From: Artemisia argyi
Taxonomy: Eukaryota; Streptophyta; Magnoliopsida; Asterales; Asteraceae
Length of the DNA stretch: 64,000 nt
Assembly: GCA_030686995.1 (NCBI GenBank)
Contig: CM060680.1
Coordinates: 77,388,616 to 77,452,615, forward strand
Direction: 5' to 3'
Positions 11,269 to 22,813 of this stretch are shown piece by piece (position 1 is the stretch's first letter; each line of letters opens with the position of its first letter). The notes below the pieces were generated by a model. That model had not been told where the DNA came from. It saw only the letters and a list, made by a program, of their open reading frames with translations, and ran no database searches. Position numbers and translations under genes: made by a program.

Positions 11269-13676
11269 TAAACTTTGCTAGCCTTTTTTTAGTATCTATA
11301 AGTCAATGTGCTAGAGCATTGTTTATAAGAAAGTTATGTTGGAATGTGTTTTCGGCTTTATCTTTGTCAACTTATTTTTATATAATTTTTAACAATGGTA
11401 CATGCCTAAATATCAGTAAAACACACAAGCTAAACGAAATAAAGCATGATGGTTGATTGTGGCTTTATTACAACCCACTTTAAGATGATGTTATATAATT
11501 TAATGAATTAGTTGTTACGCAATTGTTATAAATGAGGATTTCAACCCACGTGTTGTGGTGAGGCGATTGTATACAATAATATTGCATCTCAGTTCGTAGG
11601 ACATCACATTTCGGTTCAATTTCTAGGACATCGCATTGCAAAATGTTCTTATAAGAACTTTATTTCCCTAAAAAAAACAAAACTTTATTTCACTTGTCAT
11701 ATCCGCCTGCTACTTAAACATGTAGATCTACCAGGTTTACATTTGATCCAAGACATTTATGGGATGCTTAGATAAGCTTATTTTAGGTGCTGATAGCTTA
11801 AGTTATCAAGCACTTTGAAAATGTTTGGGTAAAGCTAATAGTCGAAAAGAATATAGTTCAGTGAACATATTCTGATCCAATATTTTGCTTACAAAATACT
11901 AGTAATAAAACTAATCCTATAACAGCTACCAACTAAAAATATCAACAAACAAATGATTTGGAACATACACATATTACTTGCGTCTCTTAAACATTCAACT
12001 GTTCTTCAGGGACTTTATCGGCATTCAAACATGGTTGGACAAAGGAATTGCAAACAACTGATCCAAACATATCTCATTTATGTGGTGAGCGAGTGACCTG
12101 ATGCTAACACCCCTTCATTGTGCAGTAACCTGATGAAATTTTTTGTTAAGCCCCTATTGTTCTCCATCAGACCCTGGATACATGAGCTTTTCAGTTAATG
12201 AAACTGGCATGTTTAAAGAAAGCGACAATCCATATGTAATGCATGCGCATATACAGTTCAGTCAGCCACAATACATATGTAATAATGCATATACAGTTCA
12301 GTCATTAATCTAAAAAGTAATACCCACAATGAGAGAAGTGAGGGTGTAAAATGAGTTTGAATACGCACCCTATATTTGTCAAAAAAATTCACCTGCAGAG
12401 AGGAGACAGAAGCATTAAATCTCGGCGAAAACCATTTTTCTATGATATAGAACTTTTCAGATACAGCTATAGGCTAACCACTTGAAGTTGCGCTTTTAGA
12501 TGAGACATGACGTGCTAGACAGAAAATGCCCCACATGTACCGTGATTAAAAAACTGGAGGAAGTGTGGGAGCATATGACTGTTTTTCATTATTGTTAAAA
12601 TTCTATATATACACGTTTGAATTGAAGGTTCTGTAACCAAGTGTGCCAGCATTCTCACCCGGAAAAGAAATAGTAGGACTAACGATTTATATTAATTTCA
12701 AACTCATCAGTATATCTTTGTACTCAGAAACATAGTTCTATTAGAATGTTATCAAATGAGTTTTAAGCAAATAAGAGTATTTGATACAGAAAGTTTACCA
12801 AACCATTAATACATCGGCAATCAACCAAGGATTTATGAGCACTGATAGATTCATTATTTAGCTTGCTCAAAGACTAGGCTATCACTTCTTGCTCAGAGGC
12901 TACGTCAAAACAGCCCCCTGTGGTCGTGAAAGAGATGATTAAACAACGTATTAGAGAATAGCTGAATATCTACTTAAAGAACAACTAATTACTCGAAGAA
13001 TATCCGGAAAGCTGATTCATCAAGTTCTTTTTTATGCTGCAAAATGACTAAAAAAAAAAAACGACTAAAATGGACAAAACGAATGATCATAATAGTATTA
13101 CATGCAATAAAAAACCCTGTATAGGTGTATTGTACAACATAGTTTCTGAATTGCACGATAGCAGCTCGAATTATTAATGAGTGCATAAAAACTAAAACAC
13201 ACACCATCTTTGGTAAGCCTTACCCGAACGGATCCTGTGCTGGCATTTGCTGAGATTTCTGAGACTATTTTTTTACGGTGGTCGCCGTTTGAGTGACTGA
13301 TTCATCATTATATATACTACTTCCATTGCAGCCACTATGTTTCTGTATGTAGCAATATTGAAATTTGTTAAGTGGGTGTGTCAATGTGCAAGAATAATAA
13401 GTTAGAAACTTAAAGTTATTGATCAATCATACAAATTTGTAAAAAATCACAGGAAACTATGTGATATTTGCCTTTATTGCTTCACCATATGATGAAGGTG
13501 CCCCATTTTACCAATATTGGCATGATTTGTAAAAACAGTAAGTATTTAATTTGTTGCATCAAACTCTTCTCTTTGCCCTTGTCACAACAACATTCGTACG
13601 TCTATGATCACTCAGAAATCCCAAACACCCCTAAATAGTAACCATTGGAAACCATTTATATGATAATGGTTCATCG
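11269..13676. other. Unassigned region
   Basis: No recognisable gene. A direct repeat (CATATGTAAT...GCATATACAGTTCAGTCA) occurs twice around 12230-12305. Open frames here are short and lack motifs. 11770-11850 (GCTTAGATAAGCTTATTTTAGG...) looks like decayed transposon sequence, but I could not find both ends. Confidence 0.4.
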
Positions 13677-13754
<78 letters not shown>

Positions 13755-13953
13755 TAACCTTGATTTTCGATCTTTTGGCCGAATAATCCACGGGATTTGA
13801 ACTCGCCGCCACACATATTCAACTAGGTAAAGCCCTCCCTTTTTAGGAGGCTGGCGTGACCACTTAACGTTGTTTGCACCTAGCAGGAATTGAACTTGAG
13901 ACCTAACACATTTTAGAGTGATAGTCACAAGCCCTTTTGCCACTAGGCCACCC
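13677..13953 (-). mobile_element. tRNA-derived SINE with (AAT)n tail
   Basis: On the minus strand the element opens with a pol III box A-like TGGCCTAGTGGCAAAAGG and a box B-like GGTCTCAAGTTCAATTCC about 40 nt further on. It runs through a second GTTCAAATCCC motif and ends in a (TAA/AAT)n tail of about 78 bp (13677-13754 on the plus strand). Head, body and simple-repeat tail in this order are the SINE layout. Transcription would be by pol III from the internal boxes; mobilisation would need a LINE. Confidence 0.8.
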
Positions 13954-14079
13954 TTAACCCTTAAGTAGTTAAGAATATTACATGTTAGTGCATTCAGGTA
14001 TGCATTTTGGACAAGTTAATTTGTTTTGTATTTAATTGATTTTTAATCATATCATAACCATTTATATGATAATGGTTAT

Positions 14080-14850
14080 TTTGTTAAATTTAGAGGCACC
14101 TTATGCTTGCACATGTAGATGCGATTGTGAAAATGGCAACACAATTGGAGAAACAGAGAAAAGAAAGAGGCTGATTCAATTCCTTATGGGTATAGATGAC
14201 AATTACACCAACATGAGATATTACTCATGAAATCCTTACTACAGTTTCCAAAGACTACAGCATGCTCAGACAGGAAGAACTAAATCTAACCCGATGACAA
14301 TCCCTACTCCTAATAATAACTAAAACACCAACATACATAATCTACACCAAAGCCAAACACCTCAAATACCACTCATCAATCATCAACTCGATACAGAAGG
14401 ACACCATTCATGAAGGGAGTTACTTGTACAAATTGCAGAACAAAAGGACACTATCATGGACGAACCTACATGGATGCCGGGTGTAGCACGGGCCACACCC
14501 AATTTTGAGTCACACAGTGTAATTTTTTTTCTTTCAAAATGTGTCGTTTTTTGGTTTGTACAACCCCCCATATTTGTGTTATTTTCTTTATAGTAACTTT
14601 CACTTGGCTAAAAAAATTTTATGGTACGAATTTTAGTAATTAAGATGGAAAAAAATTTGTGCAACACCCTTCCGAAAATCCTAGGTCCATCCCTGGACAC
14701 TGGCAATGAATGTTATAAGATAGTTGGATACCCTCCTGGACATCCATTGCATGAAAAGTTTGTACCACCAGCTCAACAGCTCAACTGACCCTTATGTCTC
14801 ACCAAAATGGATCAACTTTAGAACCAGCTGAACCAAGTACTTTTGATGAT
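14080..14850 (+). pseudogene. Copia-type gag remnant, interrupted by a MITE
   Basis: Frame fragments match the gag of Ty1/Copia elements in order: CRCDCENGNTIGETEKRKRL, then IQFLMGIDDNYTNMR at about 14112-14220, a shifted AC(S)DRKN-like piece, then a zinc knuckle start (CTNCRTKGH, about 14421-14452). The knuckle is broken by an inserted 239-bp element and resumes with ECYKIVGYPPGHPLHEKF at about 14708-14765. Stops and frameshifts show it is dead. No LTRs, protease or RT of this copy are seen. Confidence 0.75.
14456..14694. mobile_element. Small MITE inserted in the Copia gag knuckle
   Basis: Flanked by GGACACTATC (14446-14455) and GGACACTGGC (14695-14704), an 8-10 bp imperfect duplication of the host gag sequence. 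Imperfect inverted ends: ATGGACGAACCTA on the left, AGGGATGGACCTAGG (complement) on the right. A duplication of this length suggests a Mutator or hAT derivative. The 239-bp body has no coding capacity. Confidence 0.65.
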
Positions 14851-15302
14851 GCAAAGCCAAAACTAAAGGGATTTCAAGTATATTTCCATTGCTTCCATAA
14901 CAATTCACATTTTTCAGGTCATTATTTAATCATTTACTTTTGCTTATTATTTTAATTTCGCGAAAATCAACTTTTAGGAGTGACAAGGTAGGTTCACTCG
15001 CACATGTCGTTACACGTACATTTAACTTGAACCGACTCTATACTACACTTAGTCTACATGTTTTAAGTCTTCTACTTCATTACATTCATATTTTATATGT
15101 CAAGGTTGCGAAAATCATGAATTGGTAGTTGGGCGATCGACCACCTTGTAGAGATTAATCGGTCTAGGCGGGATTAATCTATGATTAATTGGATTGGCAT
15201 TTCGTGCAAGTTTTGGGTATTTCTGAGACTAAACTGAACATCTTAACAAATTCAAAGCCTACCATGTTCTCAAACCTCAATAAAAGGCTCAAATTCTGAT
15301 TA

Positions 15303-15772
15303 TGTTGGAAGTTTAAGATCATAAACCTTCTTTCTGTCTCTTAGTATTTGTGTAATATGTAATTCTAGTATACTATAAGTGTTGCAGGCCCAATGTACAT
15401 GTAAATAAGGGCTGCACGTTTTTAGAGTATGGGCCAAAGGCCAACATATTAAGGGCAGTTATTAAGTTAGAAAACAGTTATTTATGGAGGGACATATCTG
15501 TTAGTTCTATTGAACCATCACAACCATTCATAAACATACATGTTCATTTAGTATAAATAGGATGGAATGTAAGACAATTCGAATTATTCAAAGTTATTAT
15601 AAAATATATCTAGTCTTTATCCTGGCAATTCCTATTTTGATCCATTGTTGCATATTGCACTATCCATACAATCACAAACACTCCTTTTATGAATACCAAA
15701 CCATGGTGAACACTAACTCTTTCATAGAGGAGAATTGGTCAAGACTAAAAACTGGTTCTGACCCTTTTAACA
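15303..15772 (+). repeat. 5' LTR of the ARID-carrying element
   Basis: 470 bp; starts TGTTGGAAGTTTAAG, ends CCCTTTTAACA. A TATA-like AGTATAAATAGG lies near 15549. Matches 55279-55754 with scattered substitutions and small indels. Confidence 0.85.
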
Positions 15773-15774
15773 TG

Positions 15775-15787
15775 TGGCATCAAAGCG
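15775..15787 (+). promoter_or_regulatory. Primer-binding site, initiator tRNA-Met type
   Basis: TGGCATCAAAGC lies 2 nt after the LTR end. It is the Copia-type TGGTATCAGAGC with two changes. Confidence 0.75.
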
Positions 15788-15789
15788 AA

Positions 15790-16455
15790 ATTCCTGGAGA
15801 CCTCTAAGGAAGAGATTGCAACATGGCTTCACTCAAAGACAGTTGAGAGAGAAAAGGAAACCCAACTTGGAAACTGCATAAGGCAGATTACCTATGACTG
15901 CAAGGATATGCTGAGAAGATAATTGGAAGAGATATAGTTGTATAACTCTACAATCTCTCAAAACAAATATAGGAGACACAAATGTTTCCATTGCAGACAA
16001 AGGGGCATATTTTTAGAGCTTGTCCTATGAAAGACAAAAACAAAGATAAAGGGACACAAGAAAATACAAGTGAGACTACAAAGGAAACAAATGAAGTTTT
16101 CAAGCCAACAAAACCAACTATGAATTTGAAGTATTCAGAGGGCATTCATTTTACAACAAGGTGCATGATCAAGGGAACAAATCAAGGGCATTGGGATGAC
16201 ATTTGGTACATAAGCAACAATACAGATAAGCATTTATGTTCCAAATTGAATCTCTTTTGCAACATTAAAGAAAGTTTTGTTGTCAATAAGTTGGATGATC
16301 AAATGAAGTTTCTTTTTACCTATGGGATTGGAGAAGTAGTAATCAAAGATGATGGTCAAGGGTATCTAATACCAGGAGTACACTATGCTCCTGAAGTCAC
16401 CCTAAATATTCTCTCAATAGAATTATTAGAGAGACAAGGCTTTGAGATCACATAT
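15790..16455 (+). pseudogene. ARID retroelement protein, 5' part (CCHC knuckle and protease-like region)
   Basis: The frame is readable from just after the primer site: KFLETSKEEIATWLHSKTV, then a zinc knuckle CFHCRQRGHIFRAC (CX2CX4HX4C) near 15983-16027, broken by a one-base frameshift inside the knuckle. After a Lys/Glu-rich linker comes WYISNNTDKHLCSK and a stretch ending VHYAPEVTLNILSIELLERQ, which resembles the retropepsin-like and pre-integrase region of Copia polyproteins. The usual DSG active-site triad is not seen; SNN stands where it is expected. Stops upstream of the knuckle (TAA 15920-15922, TAG 15935-15937) are one C-to-T step from CAA and CAG. The frame stops at 16456 only because another element is inserted there. 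Confidence 0.75.
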
Positions 16456-17876
16456 TGATGCGTGTGATATGTCAGTATAGGTTAATTTTACCTAATCAAG
16501 TTTTAAATTTATATTTAGCCGACTTATTACTAATACACACACTTAACGAGGAGTGTACCCGATCAATATGTATATAGTGGTAAGTAGAGTGTCTAACACT
16601 AAGAATGGAACGTAATATCTAGTTGATTTGATAAGTATTTTAATATCTAAGTTAGTTTTACAATCTAATCTAATAAAAGGGGGCTTTAGCTTGAGAGACT
16701 AGCACGGATTTGAATTAAACAGAAAAGTAAAATAATGAGAACAAATCAGTGAATAGCAATCACGTACACATATAGATAATAAAGACACATAGAAGACCCG
16801 TCCTATGATTTAAGTAGCTTGTCACTTGTTTAATTGCTAGTTTTATATGATGAGTATCGTAATCTAATCTGTCTTGTTGGATCCTAAATATCGGCGAGTA
16901 AACTCTTAATGATTACTTATATTTATCCTACCTTCTAGACGCTAGATAAGTAGGAGAGGAACAGGTATGGTAGCCTAGAAGACTCAACTAAACACAGAGG
17001 TTATCAATGCACAAATACAATTCACAAAAAAAAAACATCATATAAACTTTAATCAATAGGAAAGCAATTTTAAGGGAGCGGTATGGTGGCCACAAGCCCA
17101 TCAATCCTGATAGATTAAAGCTTACTAATACAATAAAACAAAACTACTTAATGAATTAGACACATGCAGGACCTTCTTACGGCTCTAAGATCTCTGTTTA
17201 GGGTGTGTCTTGTGATGCTTCTTCGACTGAATTCGTCTCCTTAGGGTTTTGTTGCACACTAAATTTGTATCTGTCTTGGGGTATTTATAGCTTATGTTTG
17301 AGGGATCGATGTGGCGCATCTTGATGATAGATGCGGCGCATCTACTTAACTTCGCATGGGGTCCAAGATTATTATATTCTGGAATATTCGTATACCGCCT
17401 TTAGATGCAGCATAACTTGTTTCTCAATACGGTGCATGTCCTTTAACATCTTGGATAGTGTCTGGTGAAGTCTTTAGTTAATACGCCGCATGTTGTAAAT
17501 GAGATGCGGCATATTTGGAGTAGATTAAGTTGGTTATCCTTCGTTGTTCAAAGTTTCATATGAGGCGCATGTTGTAATAAGATGTGGCACATTCTTCAAA
17601 ATCAGGCAATGGTCTTCGAATTCATCTAAGTATGATGTTGCGGCGTATCTGTTGAGATTGATACGGCGCATCTCCTGGATTTCAGTAGACTTTTCCAATC
17701 TTGATCATTTAGCTCCATAATTCGTCCAAAATCATCAACTTTCACCAATTGCTTGTTTTTACCTGAGAATTACTAAAGTAAACAATTAAGTATCGATTCT
17801 CATACAAAACAATATAAAACAAGTCAATTAAATAGGATAAATGATGCCAATAATATGTACTTATTTGATCTTATCA
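16456..17876 (-). repeat. 3' LTR of the large Gypsy element
   Basis: 1421 bp with TGATAAGATC...CACGCATCA ends on the minus strand. The TATA box is CTATAAATAC (minus strand, 17281-17290). Directly upstream of it in U3 (17308-17680) is a cluster of GATGCGGCGCATC-type palindromes, perfect at 17330-17342, with degenerate copies through 17670. About 90 bp (roughly 16850-16940) are absent from the partner LTR. Confidence 0.85.
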
Positions 17877-17891
17877 AATATCCCCCCTATT
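17877..17891 (-). promoter_or_regulatory. Polypurine tract of the large Gypsy element
   Basis: Minus-strand AATAGGGGGGATATT immediately precedes the LTR start TGATAAG, the position of the plus-strand primer. Confidence 0.75.
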
Positions 17892-17984
17892 GCGTTTGAA
17901 ACGTATATCAAATAAATACAAAGTAGACGTGAGTTGAATTTACTAATCGACCTTTGTGAAAAGACCGATTTGCAAAAACTCGTG

Positions 17985-18063
<79 letters not shown>

Positions 18064-18795
18064 ACCGGGTAAGTGATTACCCGGGTCGTGTCCCAACGAG
18101 GTGTGAATGGGCAATATCATGAGATATTTGAGATTAAAATGCTTGTAAGGATGTTCAGATATTATTTGGTATTGTGGAATTACGATAAATTGCAAATAAC
18201 GTACGAAAAATTAAATAAACGTAACTAAAACATAAACACAAAGACTGAATGAAGATTAAAACTTAAAATTCTACGGGAATGATAATAGGAAGATAGGGAA
18301 CCATCAAACGTAATCTAAATTAAAAACGTAAAAGTTAACTTAAAATAAAACGCGAGTGCGCAAATTAAAAGTGAATTCTATGCTACACTAGTCCTACGGG
18401 TGTAAAAATAATTTTCCTACGTTCTAAAAAATAAAAGAAAATTTTGAGAAAAAGAAAAAAAAAATAATCTTTTAATTAATTATTATGATTTAAATACAAT
18501 TTAAACTAAATTAAATTATAAAAAATGCTAAAACTTACAGGAAAATTCTGATTTTTTTTTTTGAGAATTAAATAAACTTAAAACTAACCTAAGAAAAATA
18601 AAAGGAGGGGGAAACGACTAAAAATAAGCAGCAAATAAGCAATCAAGAATCCGAGCTAATAAGCTATAAAGGAGAACTATGTTAAAAGCTAAACTAAGTA
18701 AATTCTAATAAGATACTCTGGTAGCTCAGATGGTTAGGGGGTGTTGGTTGGTATCTGTTTGAGTATAATTGGGTGACCCATAACGCTTTTATTAG
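17892..18795. other. Non-coding internal DNA with (AT)n tract
   Basis: Holds a pure (AT)n run at 17988-18060 and, right after it, a hairpin CCGGGTAA-GTGA-TTACCCGG (18065-18084). The rest is AT-rich with no gene. A string near 18718 (GGTAGCTCAGATGGTTAG) resembles a tRNA box A but has no partner box. The junction to viral sequence falls at about 18790-18796. Confidence 0.6.
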
Positions 18796-18969
18796 GGGCA
18801 CTATGCAAATAACTGTCCCAAAACGAATAGTAACACAGCTAAACCTATGATAGAAATATTTAACTTAGTTAAACAAGTAGGCTATGAACCATTAGAAGAC
18901 TCAGACTTTGATTCAGAAACGGAATACATTGCCTATATAAGCGAAAGTGAATACAGCGATGATGAGTAA
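18796..18969 (+). pseudogene. Coat protein C-terminus (caulimovirid), 5'-truncated
   Basis: The frame opens at a TAG (18793-18795) and reads GHYANNCPK, the second half of the CCHC knuckle found near the end of caulimovirid coat proteins. It then runs into a strongly acidic tail (EPLEDSDFDSETEYIAYIS...) and TAA at 18967-18969. Everything upstream of the knuckle is missing. The end overlaps the start of the polymerase frame, as is usual in the family. Confidence 0.75.
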
Positions 18970-21049
18970 CAACGCTACATTTATAAAAGTGACCATAGAA
19001 AATAAATTAGTCCATGCGTATATAGATAAAGGAGCAACTCTTTGTTTTGGACAAAAGAGTCTTTGTACACATTGGAAAAGGGCAAAGAGCCCTAAGAAAT
19101 TTTCTATTGCAGATAAATCTTTTCATAGAATTTATCATTATGCGGAAAATGTAGAAATAAAAATAGAAAACATGATTTTTATTGCTAAAACTATATATCT
19201 CTACGACTCAGGAATGAAGCTTATTATAGGAAACAACTTTCTAAAGCTTTACCAACCATTTATACAACGTTTAAAAACTATTTCTTTAAGACATCCTTCG
19301 AGAAAAATTGTCACCACTAATATAGTTTCAAAGAAAGAAATCTTAAAACTAATATCTAGAAAGATTTATGAGAATTTAAAAACTATAAAAATCTTTATTA
19401 TACAAGAAGAACAAAGGATACAAAACCTTTTAGAAGAAGTTTCATCCGAAGATCCTTTGGATAAATTTAAAAATTTAAATAAGGAACTAGTAGAAATTAA
19501 GCTAAAGGATGAAACCAAGGAAGTAAATGTCCCTAATAATATCCCATATAACATAAGGGATGTTGAAGAATTTCAAGAAGAAACAGAAAAACTTTTGAAA
19601 ATGGGAATTATTCGAGAGAGCAAGAGTCCTCACTCTGCACCAGCTTTCTACGTAGAAAACCATAATGAGTTAAAAAGAAAAAAGAGACGGATGGTAATAA
19701 ACTACAAAAAAATGAATGAAGCAACTATAGGAGATGCCTATAAGTTACCACATAAGACATATATTTTAGAAAAACTCAAAGGAAAAAACTTTTTTAGTAC
19801 ATTTGATGCTAAATCTGGCTATTGGCAGCTTAGATTACACAAAAATACAAAAGGATTAACAGCCTTTTCATGTCCGCCACAAAAACATTACGAATGGAAT
19901 GTTATGCCATTTGGATTAAAGCAAGCACCAAGTATTTATCAGAGGTTTATGGATAAAAACTTTAATGGAATGGATGAATACTGCTTAGTGTACATCGATG
20001 ACATTATCGTATTTTCAGAAACAAAAGAAGAACATATGATTCATGTCAAAAGGGTTTTAGAAAGAGTCAAAGAAGTTGGTATAATTCTATCAGCTTCAAA
20101 AAGCAAACTATTAAAAACAGAAATCGAGTATTTGGGACTCGAAATTGGCAAACATGGAGTACTTAAGCTTGCTCCACATACACAAGAAAAAATTATCCTT
20201 TTTCCCGATAAACTTGAAGATAGAAAACAAATACAACGATTACTCGGTTGTATAAATTATATAGCAGATCAAGGATTTTCGAAAAATTTTGCAAAACATA
20301 GAAGTCTTTTACAAAAGAAAATTTCATAAAAGATTCCTTGGTCATGGGGGGAAGAAGATACAAACACAGTAAAATTGTTAAAAGAAAATTTGACAAATTT
20401 ACCAGAATTATACAATGCTAAAAATAGCGATTTTTTAATAATAGAAACAGATGCATCAGAAACAACCTGGGCTGGTTGTATGTTAGCTATACAGAATGGT
20501 AAAAATATTCTTTGCCTTGATGAATTCGGAAGAATTCAAAAAGCTAAAGAAGAAATAAGCATTCCTGAAAAGGAAGATCACCTTATAGGTGAAACAAAGT
20601 ATACAGATCACAGATGTGATAAATCAAGTTACACAGTCCAAAAGGACAAAAATTTAAGCTATACAGATCACAAATGTGATAACAACTAAATGTTATTCAA
20701 AGAAACCCAGAAATTACCCAAAAAACTCTGTAAGTATACATCAGGCACCTTCAAACCAGCATAAATTAACTATACTGTCCATGAAAAGGAAGTTTTGGCC
20801 ATAATCAGAACCCTAAATAAATGGAAGATGGAATTACTACCTACGCGTTTCGAGTTAAGAACCGACTCAAAATACGCAACAAGTTTTTTCAGGTACGACC
20901 TAAAAGCAGACAGAAGCAAAGGAAGACTTGTCAACTGGCAAGGAAACCTACAACAGTTTGACCCATACATTAGATACATAAAATCCGAAGAAAATAGCTT
21001 TGCAGATACATTGACAAGAGAATGGAGCATTCAGACGAATCATTCATGA
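18959..21049 (+). pseudogene. Caulimovirid polymerase (protease, reverse transcriptase, RNase H) with three stops
   Basis: First ATG at 18959 (the frame is open from 18947). Domains in order: a retropepsin-like region with AYIDKGATLCFG, where the catalytic D-T/S-G reads D-K-G, and the later IIGNNFL; reverse transcriptase with the palm motif YIDD at about 19991; RNase H starting near 20447 (ETDAS) and continuing past 20795 (HEKEVLAII, RTDSK). Stops TAA at 20327, 20687 and 20762 lie in one continuous frame, so the RNase H part is cut off three times. It ends at 21049, overlapping the next frame by 28 nt. The enzyme would copy pregenomic RNA into DNA; this copy cannot be complete. Confidence 0.85.
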
Positions 21050-22347
21050 AGCAACTCAAAAATCAAGCTATGCAGCTCGAGATCAGAATTACGTCCCTCG
21101 AAAGACAAAAACAAAAAGCAGTAACAAAGAAAGCAAAGTTAGAAAAAATGATCAAAGCATGGAGCACGAAGAACTCAATTGAAGAACCAGAAATCAAAGA
21201 AGAAAAGAAAGAAATTAAAAAGGAAACAAAAAGCGAAACAAGCAGTAGCACCACTTCAGCAAAATCAGCTTTGGAGTATGTAAACAATATAACCAAGAAG
21301 AGTAACAAAGAAAAGTACTATGTAATATTTAATGGTCATGCGCCAGGAGTATATACAAACTGGGGAACAGTCTCGCAGATCGTGACCGGAAGACCATATA
21401 CACATAGAAGCTACCCAACCAGAGAAGAAGCAGAAAAGGCTCTCGAAGAAGCATACAAAGAAATCACGATGACCAAAAGAAAACCGGAGTCGGTAAATCA
21501 AATAAGTAGAATGACGAGCCTTGAAAGAGAAGGTTCATTCAAAAGCAGAAAACTGAACTATGCTGACTTTACATCTTGCTGGAAAAAGTTAGTAGAATTC
21601 AAGGAAGATGACTTCATCAATCAGTATTACCCAAGGAAAAGACAGAATCTAGGACCAAAAGCAGTCCTATTACCAGGAATAAACCTAAGGCAAGCTTGGG
21701 AACTAGTTTCTCTAGGCTTTGCAGACACAATATACATCAACAGGAAGACATTGGAAGAAGCAAAAGTTTTTCCAGAAAAACTTCAAGACGCCATCTCAAT
21801 ATACAAGAATTTCATAGCAAAAGGAAACGAAATATTCCTTAAATGCTATTCTAGCTACACAATATTTGATGAAGATGGAGAAATGATCCTGTCAAGTATA
21901 ACAATAGCTCAGCTAGGAATCAGTAATGGAAGCTACGCAGAAAGTCAAAATCTCTAGGGAACTGACTTTGGAGGAAAGGAAATCTATACAGAAGGAATTA
22001 TGGGTGTCTTTGATCACGGAAGACAGCTAGGAAAGCAGGGTAGAGGCGACTACTCAAGGATAAAAGTAAACTATATGTCTTCAACACTACTAGTCTACTC
22101 AAAAACTTCCAAGCCTATGACGGAAGGAGATGCAGAAGCTATACAAAAATTTGAAGAAAAATTTCACAATCTTGATGGAGTCTTTGAAAAGGCCCCAGAA
22201 GAGCTTAAGGAAGCATTGTGTCAAAGAATTAGCAAAGTATGCAAATCTCATCTTTGCATGCACTGCTACCCTAACGCAAGCCTAGTAAACAGCCCAACAG
22301 ATTCAAACCCTCAAGGCCCAGAAATCTCTACGATTTTTTATAACTAG
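21022..22347 (+). pseudogene. Caulimovirid transactivator/inclusion body protein (ORF VI-like), one stop
   Basis: Starts at ATG 21022. An N-terminal charged coiled-coil (about residues 1-75) is followed by a viroplasmin/RNase H1-like binding domain (YYVIFNGHAPGVYTNWG, then GRPYTHRSYPTREEAEKAL) at about residues 95-155. TAG at 21955-21957 interrupts the frame, which continues in phase to TAA at about 22345. The tail has a Cys/His cluster (CKSHLCMHCYP). In caulimovirids this protein allows translation of polycistronic RNA and forms virion factories. The stop removes about the last 130 residues. Confidence 0.8.
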
Positions 22348-22359
22348 GACTTAATCTAG

Positions 22360-22625
22360 AAGAACTGATGTAAGCGCTTACGAAGATAGTCATAATGTAA
22401 GCATTTACGTAAGCAAGCAGTCCCATGTGAGGCTTAATAAAGCCGCGTCCTTTTGTAGGTCGGACAATAATGAGCCACCTACCTTTTACTTTTGTAACTT
22501 TTAATTTTAGCCGTTGATCTAAGAGTTGCATTATTGCAACGCGTCTATGTACCTACCTCCTTATGCTATAAAAGGAGATGTTATGTAACCATTTAGGGCA
22601 TAGTGAATAAAATAAACCTAAAAGA
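22360..22625 (+). promoter_or_regulatory. Caulimovirid pregenomic promoter and poly(A) region
   Basis: Between the transactivator and movement protein lies the expected large intergenic region. Paired GTAAGCGCTTACG- and GCATTTACGTAAGC-type elements at about 22370-22412 resemble activator sites, TATAAAAGG at 22567-22575 is a TATA box, and AATAAAATAAA at about 22607 would be a poly(A) signal shortly after the start, as in other family members. Positional inference; activity unknown. Confidence 0.65.
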
Positions 22626-22813
22626 GTGTGGTTTTAAAACTCTCTTCTAAGTTTCTGGAATTGCCTAAGTCGGGTTGAAGCTTAGCAAAGTCCCTGAAAA
22701 GCGTTAATAGTAAGGCGTTGGGCAACAACTAGCACTACAAATCACAAAGTCATTCAAGAATTCAAGAATTCCACCACTAAGTCAGGTATATCTAACTTCT
22801 ATATGCATCAGTC

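Noticed and set aside
13677..13754. Poly-Asn open frame
   Set aside because: Product of the (ATT)n SINE tail.
18715..18740. tRNA-like string GGTAGCTCAGATGGTTAG
   Set aside because: Resembles a box A, but no box B, acceptor stem or CCA-compatible fold follows; not called as tRNA or SINE.
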